Assembly: GCA_030600655.1 (NCBI GenBank)
Contig: JAUVLP010000006.1
Location: 1 to 47,441, forward strand
Source of the DNA: Candidatus Eiseniibacteriota bacterium
Lineage (GTDB): Bacteria; Joyebacterota; Joyebacteria; Joyebacterales; Joyebacteraceae
Direction of reading: 5' to 3'
Length of the DNA: 47,441 bases
Shown here: piece after piece, positions 7,739-14,223 of the stretch
How positions within the stretch are numbered: position 1 is the stretch's first letter
How the letters are laid out: each line of letters starts with the position of its first letter
Translations under genes and position numbers: made by a program
The notes under the pieces: generated by a model
What the model saw: the letters and a program-made list of their open reading frames with translations, nothing else
Databases searched by the model: none
Told to the model about the DNA's origin: nothing

Positions 7739-9043
7739 ATGATACGGAGATTCCACAAAGGCTTCACCATCTCACTCTGTCTATCCGTTCTCCTGTGCGG
7801 TGCATCCGTTGCCGACTCGCAGGTTCATTTCAGCGTATCAAAGGCGTTCGGAGAGAAGGTGATCATTGCAGTGTCGCTCTTCGATGTGGACGGCGGCACC
7901 ATAGTGGCGCCCGAAGACGTTCGCGATGTCCTGCTGTTCGACCTTTCCAACTCCGGCCACTTCAGTCTTATTGGGAACACGGAGTTCGTGGACGAGACCG
8001 AAATCGACGACCGTATTTCGGGGCGGATCGATTTTCAGGAATGGGCGGCACTCGGTGCAGAAATCCTCGTGAAGGGGAAAATAGAGGGAACGCTCTCGGA
8101 AATGTCCATTGAAGCTACGGTGTACGATCTGGCGAAGGGCAAACCAATCTTCGGCAGGCGCTACTCGGGCCGGCACGGTGAGTGGCGGGCTGCCGTCCAT
8201 CACATATCAGATGATATCATCAAGCAGTTGACTGGAGAGGAAGGTATCGCGCAGACCCGGATCGCCTTTGTTTCAAACGTGACCGGGTCCAAGGAGATCT
8301 ACGTGATGGACTACGATGGCGAGAACCTGCGGAGGATTACCCGGGAGAATGCAATTGCCATCTACCCGGATTGGTTCCGCGGGGCGGAGGATCTCATATA
8401 CACGGTGATACGAGACAGTCGTCATGAGACGAGGCGAGTGCACATCGCGACAGGGACAACCTCACCAGTAACCTCCTTTCCCGGCCTTAATGCATTCGCT
8501 GCGCCATCGCCGAGAGGTGAAGAGGTTGTGATGGCCCTCTCCCGAGACGGCAACCCTGAAATCTATAGATTACGAGCGGATGGGAGCGAGCCGCGGCGGT
8601 TGACGTTCGGAAGAAACACTGAGTCCTCGCCATGCTGGTCGCCCGACGGTCGCCGGATAGCATATGTGTCTGATCGTTCGGGTGTGCCCCAGATATACAC
8701 AATGAATGCAACGGGGGGCAGTCCGCAGAGGCTTACGTATCAGGGGCGTTACAACACATCACCGGACTGGTCTCCCAAGGGAGATATGGTCACCTTCACG
8801 TCGAAGATAGATGGAGTGTTCCAGATATGTACGGTTGATGTCGAGAGCAAGGAAATAGTGCGCTTGACGGCGGGGCCCGGAGACAAGGAGGATCCTTCCT
8901 GGGCGAAGGACGGCCGGCACATCGTATACAGTGTGACTCTCAAAGGCGAATCAGATCTGTACATGCTCGATATCTATGAGTTGGAACCTGTAAGGCTCAC
9001 CAGCGGGGCTGGTGACTACCTGAGCCCGGCGTGGTCCGATTAA
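7739..9043 (+). CDS. tolB: Tol-Pal system protein TolB
   Basis: A 434-residue periplasmic protein, close to the usual TolB length. A signal peptide (hydrophobic core ISLCLSVLLCGASVADS) is followed by the alpha/beta N-terminal domain (PEDVRDVLLFDLSNSGHFSLIG) and a six-bladed propeller built from PD40 repeats such as CWSPDGRRIAYVSDRSG, DWSPKGDMVTFTS and WAKDGRHIVYS. TolB binds Pal and is released by TolA. The start at 7739 gives a clean signal peptide; an in-frame ATG at 7679 would add a charged 20-residue leader and is less likely. The ribosome binding site is weak (gatgaaaggg), so coupling to the upstream gene may matter. Confidence 0.95.
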   Translation: MIRRFHKGFTISLCLSVLLCGASVADSQVHFSVSKAFGEKVIIAVSLFDVDGGTIVAPEDVRDVLLFDLSNSGHFSLIGNTEFVDETEIDDRISGRIDFQEWAALGAEILVKGKIEGTLSEMSIEATVYDLAKGKPIFGRRYSGRHGEWRAAVHHISDDIIKQLTGEEGIAQTRIAFVSNVTGSKEIYVMDYDGENLRRITRENAIAIYPDWFRGAEDLIYTVIRDSRHETRRVHIATGTTSPVTSFPGLNAFAAPSPRGEEVVMALSRDGNPEIYRLRADGSEPRRLTFGRNTESSPCWSPDGRRIAYVSDRSGVPQIYTMNATGGSPQRLTYQGRYNTSPDWSPKGDMVTFTSKIDGVFQICTVDVESKEIVRLTAGPGDKEDPSWAKDGRHIVYSVTLKGESDLYMLDIYELEPVRLTSGAGDYLSPAWSD

Positions 9044-9072
9044 GACTCCGGGGCTTGCGAGGAGGAAAGAGA

Positions 9073-9609
9073 ATGCGGAGGTTCGCAGTTCTTCTTATGG
9101 CAGTTGTTCTGTTTGCAGGGGCGATGTTCGTTCTGTCCGGGTGCGGTTCAAGAGAAGACGTGGTCGAGGAACCGATCATAGATCCCACCGTGACAGAGGA
9201 GACCGATGCGCTCACCGGTGATGATCTTCCGCTCTACGAACAGCCGGAAGACGTGGTGTACATCGAACCCGGTTCATCCATCTTCGATGACATACAGTTC
9301 GATTTCGACAGCTACGACATCCTGAGCATGAACGTGGGTACGCTCCAGGAGATTTCGAGATGGCTGACGGAGCACGATGATGTCCGGGTTATGATAGAGG
9401 GACACTGCGACGAGCGTGGTACCAACGAGTACAACATGGCACTTGGCGAGCAGCGAGCTCTGGCTGCACGACGCTATCTCGTTGGTCTTGGAATAGGCGC
9501 GAGCCGCCTCGGGACCGTCAGCTACGGCGAAGAGAGTCCGCTTGATCCAAGAACCACCGAGGATGCGTGGGCGAAGAACAGGCGCGCTCACTTCGTTATC
9601 TCCGAATAG
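9073..9609 (+). CDS. pal: peptidoglycan-associated lipoprotein Pal
   Basis: A 178-residue lipoprotein. The signal ends in the lipobox LSGC (Cys24), followed by an acidic spacer and an OmpA-like domain that binds diaminopimelate of peptidoglycan: IQFDFDSYDI, then VMIEGHCDERGTNEYNMALG, RALAARRYLVGLGI and KNRRAHFVI. It ties the outer membrane to the wall and is the target of the Tol motor. The start at 9073 has a strong GGAGGAAAG site. It is 29 bases after tolB and 13 bases before the LysM lipoprotein gene. Confidence 0.95.
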   Translation: MRRFAVLLMAVVLFAGAMFVLSGCGSREDVVEEPIIDPTVTEETDALTGDDLPLYEQPEDVVYIEPGSSIFDDIQFDFDSYDILSMNVGTLQEISRWLTEHDDVRVMIEGHCDERGTNEYNMALGEQRALAARRYLVGLGIGASRLGTVSYGEESPLDPRTTEDAWAKNRRAHFVISE

Positions 9610-9622
9610 CGGGAGCCGGCGC

Positions 9623-10273
9623 ATGAATGGAATACATGGATTGGCAACAGGCACTCTACGTACCCGCCTTGCCGGCCGAGCGACCGTTACGGTTCTCATG
9701 GTGTTTCTGGTCGGCGTAACGCTGTCCGGATGTGGGACCGGCGGGCTGGCCGTCAAGAAGGACATCTGGGATGCGCAGGATGATTTCGAGCACCGGCAGG
9801 CCGGGCTCTCAGAGAAAGTTCTCAAGATCGACGGGCGCCTGACCGCGCTCGAAGAGGAGATCCAGGTCGTCTCTCATCAGATTGAGGGGCTTTCGCAGAG
9901 GTTGGCTGGCCTGGAGAACGAGTTCGGCAGAGGATTGGAGGCTGTCCGTGACGGACAGCAGCAAATCGGCATAGAGCTGGAGGACCGGATCAGGGCAGTG
10001 GACAGCGGGAGGCAGAGCGATAGGGATGACATGCTTGGGAGGATGAAGATCGTTCTCGAGGAAGTCACCCGTGAGAATCACCTGTTGCGCGAGGAGATGG
10101 ATGCCATCAAGAGTTCGCTGAACGTCGGCTTGGAACACACAGTGCGTCCCGGCGACTCAATCGCGCGCATTGCATCACAGTATGGAACCACAGTAGAGGC
10201 GATCGTGACGGCGAACAATCTGGCCAATCCCGATAGAATTGCAGTCGGCCAGAAGCTCTTCGTTCCTCAGTAG
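9623..10273 (+). CDS. coiled-coil LysM lipoprotein in the CpoB/YbgF position
   Basis: A 216-residue lipoprotein. The lipobox LSGC puts the lipid on Cys37 after a longish basic leader. Residues about 45-165 form a long coiled coil with heptad-like Leu/Ile spacing (LKIDGRLTALEEEIQVVSHQ, then GLSQRLAGLENEFGRGLEAV). The last 45 residues are one LysM domain (TVRPGDSIARIASQYGT ... NPDRIAVGQKLFVPQ), which binds peptidoglycan. As last gene of the tol-pal cluster it occupies the site of cpoB/ybgF. The N-terminal coiled coil resembles the trimerisation part of that protein, but the C-terminal TPR domain is replaced by LysM. A role in coordinating wall synthesis with outer-membrane constriction is inferred. 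Confidence 0.85.
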   Translation: MNGIHGLATGTLRTRLAGRATVTVLMVFLVGVTLSGCGTGGLAVKKDIWDAQDDFEHRQAGLSEKVLKIDGRLTALEEEIQVVSHQIEGLSQRLAGLENEFGRGLEAVRDGQQQIGIELEDRIRAVDSGRQSDRDDMLGRMKIVLEEVTRENHLLREEMDAIKSSLNVGLEHTVRPGDSIARIASQYGTTVEAIVTANNLANPDRIAVGQKLFVPQ

Positions 10274-10275
10274 GG

Positions 10276-10295
10276 GGCTCCCTATGCGGGGAGCT
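10276..10295. terminator. hairpin between convergent genes
   Basis: GGCTCCC (10276-10282) pairs with GGGAGCT (10289-10295) around a six-base loop. It starts just after the LysM gene's stop and includes the stop codon of the minus-strand gene. There is no T-tract on either strand, so it is a possible two-way terminator or simply a stabilising 3' end. Confidence 0.35.
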
Positions 10296-11088
10296 GGAAG
10301 TCGAAAGCTGGATCGAGTTCCTTCAGGAGTTCCGCCTGTTCGAGGAGTCTCTTCTGGACGGCATCTCCGCGGGTCTTCATCCACTCATGGTACGTATCAA
10401 GGAATTCGTTACGCACGCGCTCGACGGCCTGATCACGTTCGACCATCTCGATCTGACGATCCAGATGAAAGAGTTCGCCAGGTGAGTACCTCTTGAGCAG
10501 ATTGAGGTACTGGCCTCTCATGTACATGAGGATCTGCACGTAGTCGTTGAATCCGTCAGACAGCTTCTGAAGTGTGAGTCCGACCTTGCTTGTTCCACAC
10601 GACAGCTTCGTTGCGTATGAGGCAGCGTGAGCGTAGTATGACGCCGCGCGGGCTACGTATGTGTTCCGTGAGGTGTGGAAGATGGCAGGGCGGTTGAACA
10701 CGGGTTTGTCGATCGTGTCGAAGACTGCGATGGACATGAGCAGGAAGTCCGCATTCGCTTTGTAGATCGTGTAGCGCTGTCTGTCGCTTGCAGCCTCCTC
10801 AATCATCCTGAATAGATCGGCATCGCAGGCCGCTATGTACTCAGGCATTGCGGTGATCTGAGATGCGTCCATGTGGGAATTCAGAAGGTGAGCGAGATAG
10901 ACGTTCACGTCCTCATCGTAAACCTCATGGTTTGACTCGATGCCGGTGTGAATCCTGGAGTGCAGGAGACAGTTGAGCATGAAGAAGTACGAAGTCTGAA
11001 CGTCGGTTCCTATCTCAAGCTTGCGACGTATGCTTCGCCGCTTCGTCGCTCGGATCGGTGCATTCTTCAAGGGCTGCCTCTGTTCCAT
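10282..11088 (-). CDS. unrecognised helical protein
   Basis: A 268-residue soluble protein with no family I recognise. It is strongly predicted alpha-helical, with conserved-looking stretches such as RIHTGIESNHEVYDEDVNVY, YVARAASYYAHAASYATKL and FNDYVQILMYMRGQYLNLLK. It ends in an acidic helical tail (LLEQAELLKELDPAFDF). No signal peptide or membrane segment is visible. The start is uncertain: the frame is open back to 11328, but the added part is Cys/Ser-rich and unlike the rest, so the ATG at 11088 (MEQRQPLKN) is chosen; its ribosome binding site is poor. It is the only minus-strand gene between two plus-strand groups and stops 8 bases from the LysM gene. Confidence 0.7.
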   Translation of the reverse strand: MEQRQPLKNAPIRATKRRSIRRKLEIGTDVQTSYFFMLNCLLHSRIHTGIESNHEVYDEDVNVYLAHLLNSHMDASQITAMPEYIAACDADLFRMIEEAASDRQRYTIYKANADFLLMSIAVFDTIDKPVFNRPAIFHTSRNTYVARAASYYAHAASYATKLSCGTSKVGLTLQKLSDGFNDYVQILMYMRGQYLNLLKRYSPGELFHLDRQIEMVERDQAVERVRNEFLDTYHEWMKTRGDAVQKRLLEQAELLKELDPAFDFQLPA

Positions 11089-11325
11089 GGTTTGGTCATC
11101 CGGCGTCGTCGAGCGATTTGTGAACATCCGTGTCTGACTCCAAGATGCAAGGCTCGTGCCACTGAAGACAATCGTGAGCACGAAGTCATTTGGCGGTGTT
11201 GAACTCAGGACGACGGTCTTCCGAATTGTCGTCTTTTGCGCCCAGCAGGGGTGATTCATGCAGGATAGGCACCACATGGAGATCACGATCGGCGCCATGC
11301 AGGAAGGTTTGGAGTTACTTCCTGC

Positions 11326-11343
11326 CACAGTGCGTACACTGTG
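11326..11343. promoter_or_regulatory. 18-base perfect palindromic site in a divergent intergenic region
   Basis: CACAGTG (11326-11332), CGTA, CACTGTG (11337-11343). It lies 40 bases before the amidohydrolase start, in the 295-base gap between that gene and the divergent helical-protein gene. A nearby pair AGGAAG (11301-11306) and CTTCCT (11318-11323) forms a second inverted repeat. Size and place suit a transcription-factor operator. No clear promoter was identified. Confidence 0.4.
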
Positions 11344-11383
11344 TGCTGCGGTGATTGATGCTTCGTAGAAGAGGAGGAGTCGA

Positions 11384-12172
11384 ATGAGGGTAGGCGTGGT
11401 TCAATTCGGGCCGGTGTTCGGCGACGTGGCTGGGAATATGGACCGGGTGTTGGCGCTGCTCGAGCCTCAGGACGCCGAGCTTTTTGTGCTGCCCGAGCTG
11501 GCGTTGTCAGGGTACCTGTTTGAGTCGCGGGAGGAGGCGGAGGCGCTTGCCCAGAAAGCGGACGGTGCGGAGTTCGATGCGCTGGCTACACTTGCTCGCG
11601 ACAAAGGCGCCACGATCATACTGGGGTTCGCCGAGCAGACAGGGGAGGGGTTATTCAACTCCTCGCTCATGCTGACTCCTGGTGGGCGTCGCGACGTCTA
11701 CCGCAAGGTTCAGCTGTTCTACAAGGAACGGGAGGTGTTCCTGCCGGGCGACATGCCGCCCAGAGTGCACGATGTAGCTGGAACTCGTCTCGGGATGATG
11801 ATCTGTTTCGACTGGATATACCCGGAAGTGGCACGTACTCTGGCCCTGGCTGGCGCAGATATCCTGTGCCACAGCTCGAATCTGGTCCTTCCATACTGCC
11901 CCGACGCTATGGTGACGCGGTCGATCGAAAACCGCGTGTTCTCCATGACCGCAAACCGGATCGGCTCTGAGACCCGGGCTGGTGAGGACCTCACCTTCAT
12001 AGGGATGAGTGAGATAGTCTCGCCCTGGGGAGAAATCCTGGTGCGTGCCGGTACCGATTCGGAGGAAGTCCTTGTGATCGATATCGACCCCGCTGCCGCC
12101 AGAGACAAGGCCGTGACGCCGTACAACGACATTCTCAACGACAGACGGACGGACATATACCGTCTCAGCTGA
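11384..12172 (+). CDS. carbon-nitrogen hydrolase (nitrilase superfamily amidohydrolase)
   Basis: A 262-residue cytoplasmic hydrolase with the Glu-Lys-Cys triad of the superfamily at the expected places: Glu38 (VLPELALSGY), Lys108 (YRKVQLF) and Cys141 (MMICFDWIYPE). These enzymes cut non-peptide C-N bonds such as omega-amides, ureas and N-carbamoyl groups by a Cys thioester. The length and the ICFDW context fit the omega-amidase/carbamoylase-like branches; the substrate is not readable. A strong site gaggaggag precedes the ATG by five bases. It stands alone between a divergent gene and a 195-base gap. Confidence 0.9.
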   Translation: MRVGVVQFGPVFGDVAGNMDRVLALLEPQDAELFVLPELALSGYLFESREEAEALAQKADGAEFDALATLARDKGATIILGFAEQTGEGLFNSSLMLTPGGRRDVYRKVQLFYKEREVFLPGDMPPRVHDVAGTRLGMMICFDWIYPEVARTLALAGADILCHSSNLVLPYCPDAMVTRSIENRVFSMTANRIGSETRAGEDLTFIGMSEIVSPWGEILVRAGTDSEEVLVIDIDPAAARDKAVTPYNDILNDRRTDIYRLS

Positions 12173-12207
12173 CTCGGCACGGCAAGGTGGAGGGATGAAC
12201 GCAGCGC

Positions 12208-12223
12208 TGGCATGCTAGTTGCA
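12208..12223 (+). promoter_or_regulatory. sigma-54 (RpoN) -24/-12 promoter
   Basis: TGGCATGCTAGTTGCA matches the TGGCACG-N4-TTGCA consensus at every defined base except one (T for C at position 6), with the invariant GG and GC ten bases apart. Transcription would start near 12235, about 130 bases before the HAMP gene. The upstream activator site was not identified. Confidence 0.6.
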
Positions 12224-12367
12224 CGATTGAGGTCAAGTGTGGGGGTACGCGTCCACCGCATATATGACCAATCTGGTCAGGTAGAGGGGTTGTACGGGGT
12301 CGCCCGTCTCTTCTTGCAGGAGGAGTGCACGGGTGCGGCCGGAAGCTCCTAGAAAACAGTAGGTGTC

Positions 12368-13345
12368 ATGGAACGTTCGGGTCCCAGCATAGAGACGAAG
12401 ATCGTCACACTGGTCGCGGTTGTGCTCATCGTGCACGACCTCGTTCTTCTTGCGATGTATCTATCCGGTGTTGCGCCGGGAGCGATACAGATAGCGCTCG
12501 GTGGTGTGCTCATCATAGCTCTCATCGTGGCTGCCGTCTGGGGCAACTCAGTGGCGCGAGCCATCCACCGTCTTGCTTGGGCATGCAAGGCTGCGCGGAG
12601 TGGTGACACGAACCTCCTGATACAGCTCCCGCGGTCAGACGAGCTTGGCCTCCTGAATGAGGAGATCAATGAGATCATTGTTCGGCTTCGGGATGCGGGG
12701 GAGGCTGGTGCTGATCTAGAGTTGTCGGAAGACGTGGCCGATGCGCTGTCAGATTCAGCCCCTGATCTGCTCAGAGCCTCGCAGGAGATCCTGGTTTCGA
12801 TGAAAGAGCTCAAGGAAGGGGCCGGTGCGGAGGTGTCGATCCTTGGAAGAACGGCCCTCAGGCTTTCCGAGGTGCGCGGTCTTGTGAGTCAGGTGTCCTT
12901 GGGGGGCAGTGGAGGGACGGAGACGCAGGATATCACGGCCAGGCTTCAGTCGATTGGGGGGTTGAGGAGGGAGATCGAGACGCTCTCCGACCGGGTGATG
13001 GATGAAGTGGCGCGTCCGGATATAGACGCCACTGAACTCGCGAGGGCCGTGAACGGTCTCAGAGATGCTTCCAGGATCCTTGCGGATGTCGCTGGACAAG
13101 CAGTGGCCCCGCTCGAGAGACGGGAGGCCGATGCCCACGCCGCCGCGAAGGCGGCGGATCAGATCGCGATCGTTGGCGAAGAGCGGATCGATGCGACCCG
13201 GGTAGCAGAGCTTATGCAGAAGAGCGCTTCCAACGGTATCGGTGCGGCAACAAGGCTTGCATCCTCGCTTCGGCGACTGGGTGTGATTCTCGAGGCGCAC
13301 GCCCAGCGGCAGAGGGCGGAGCGGAGGCGCACCAGGAGGCACTGA
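12368..13345 (+). CDS. HAMP-domain membrane protein without a recognisable output domain
   Basis: A 325-residue protein with two N-terminal hydrophobic helices (about 11-33 and 38-60) separated by only a few residues, so almost no periplasmic sensor. Next comes a HAMP-like linker (AIHRLAWACKAARSGDTNLL ... SDELGLLNEEINEIIVRLRD). The rest is a long Ala/Leu/Glu-rich helical, probably coiled-coil, cytoplasmic region ending in a basic tail (RQRAERRRTRRH). It resembles a chemoreceptor in layout but lacks the conserved MCP hairpin tip and has no kinase, cyclase or phosphodiesterase domain. The closest upstream signal is the sigma-54 promoter at 12208-12223, which suggests control by an enhancer-binding protein. 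The transcript probably ends at the hairpins at 13362-13440. Role unknown; a membrane scaffold is one possibility. Confidence 0.75.
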   Translation: MERSGPSIETKIVTLVAVVLIVHDLVLLAMYLSGVAPGAIQIALGGVLIIALIVAAVWGNSVARAIHRLAWACKAARSGDTNLLIQLPRSDELGLLNEEINEIIVRLRDAGEAGADLELSEDVADALSDSAPDLLRASQEILVSMKELKEGAGAEVSILGRTALRLSEVRGLVSQVSLGGSGGTETQDITARLQSIGGLRREIETLSDRVMDEVARPDIDATELARAVNGLRDASRILADVAGQAVAPLERREADAHAAAKAADQIAIVGEERIDATRVAELMQKSASNGIGAATRLASSLRRLGVILEAHAQRQRAERRRTRRH

Positions 13346-13361
13346 CGGTCCGGTGGCAAGG

Positions 13362-13400
13362 TGTAAACGTCCGTTTACAGTTTTCCGAAAACATGTAAAC
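13362..13400. promoter_or_regulatory. TGTAAACG palindrome plus half-site
   Basis: TGTAAACG (13362-13369), TC, CGTTTACA (13372-13379) is a perfect 18-base palindrome 16 bases after the HAMP gene's stop. A third TGTAAAC lies in direct orientation at 13394-13400. Read as RNA, the palindrome is followed by GTTTT and could be a weak terminator. Read as DNA, three copies of TGTAAAC look like an operator. TTTACA (13374) and TAAACT (13396), 16 bases apart, also form a promoter-like pair. Confidence 0.45.
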
Positions 13401-13415
13401 TCAGTTGACAGCGTG

Positions 13416-13440
13416 GCGCACCCGACGGGTGCGCTTTCTT
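13416..13440 (+). terminator. rho-independent terminator
   Basis: GCGCACCC (13416-13423), loop GAC, GGGTGCGC (13427-13434), followed by TTTCTT. This is a perfect eight-base GC-rich stem with a T-rich tail, 71 bases after the HAMP gene. Confidence 0.8.
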
Positions 13441-14223
13441 CGTTGAGGCGGTTATTGGATCGGCTAACGGGAGAACCCTCCGCAAGTTAGCACTTGCATC
13501 GGACGTACTGAGACACGCGAAACAACGATGGCATGCCCCATGCTCCAACCAGAGAACGTTGGCAGGATCCTCTGGTTTGGGGGCCGGTAGGTGGCGCCGG
13601 CCAAAGCGGCTGTGTCGGCGTCGGGGGGTGAGGATGTGAAGCGGGTGGTGCCTTGCCGGCCCCTGGGCGGGGCAATTCTGACAGGAGATGGCTTGGAGAA
13701 GCCCATTCAGCTCAGCGAGGATGTCGAACTCCTCAACCGCACGCTTCGCAGTGGGGTTCGGTTCGAGATCCGGCGTCCCCCGTCCGGGCTGACGTCCTGT
13801 CAGGGCGACGGGTACCGCCTTCTGATCGGGGCCCTCCACACGGAGCTGAAGGTGGGGCGCTCGGCGAGCGCCGTTTCACTCTTTGTCACAGCTGAGACGA
13901 ATCGTGAGCGTCGGCTCGTACTCGCAACGTGCCTGGCAGACTGCGCCATGGCACTCGGCCTCGGCACCGGTATCTTCTGAGCGCGTCCGGTTCATCGCCG
14001 GCGCTTTCCAAATCTTCCTGGTTCATCATGTTCCTCATTCGTGGGCGATTTCCTGGGCCATCACTGAGGTGAAGCGATTCATCTTGAAGGGTGGGTGGTC
14101 CCGTGAAAGAATGCGATGCAGTAGCTGTTGGCTGCTCTCTTGGGAGATTGCCGGGCACGAGCTGCGCATTGACCGCTTCCATGGAGGAGCGAGCGCAAGC
14201 TTACGCGACATGCTAACTCAGAA
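13441..14223. other. gene-poor stretch between terminator and DUF885 gene
   Basis: About 780 bases in which only one weak candidate gene (13591-13980) is visible. Competing frames on both strands (for example 13375-13839 minus and 13883-14251 plus) read as Arg/Pro/Ser-rich sequence without domain features. Base composition stays GC-rich. No tRNA, transposase remnant or repeat array was recognised. The promoter for the DUF885/M16 pair is probably near 14150-14220 but no good match was found. Confidence 0.5.
13591..13980 (+). CDS. possible small hypothetical protein
   Basis: A GTG-initiated frame of 129 residues with no recognised family. The middle part (GDGLEKPIQLSEDVELLNRT, then LKVGRSASAVSLFVTAETN) looks more protein-like than the competing frames, and it ends LVLATCLADCAMALGLGTGIF-like hydrophobic sequence. 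Against it: no clear ribosome binding site, a Pro/Ser/Ala-rich start, and isolation behind a terminator. It may be a decayed or lineage-specific gene, or chance. Confidence 0.3.
   Translation: MAPAKAAVSASGGEDVKRVVPCRPLGGAILTGDGLEKPIQLSEDVELLNRTLRSGVRFEIRRPPSGLTSCQGDGYRLLIGALHTELKVGRSASAVSLFVTAETNRERRLVLATCLADCAMALGLGTGIF

Noticed and set aside
13481-13496. TTAGCACT resembling half of a CIRCE heat-shock element
   Set aside because: The second half (GAGTGCTAA after nine bases) is missing; the only symmetry is a short GCAAG/CTTGC.
13375-13839. Minus-strand frames in the gene-poor stretch
   Set aside because: Pro/Ser/Arg-rich, run through the terminator hairpin, no recognisable domain.
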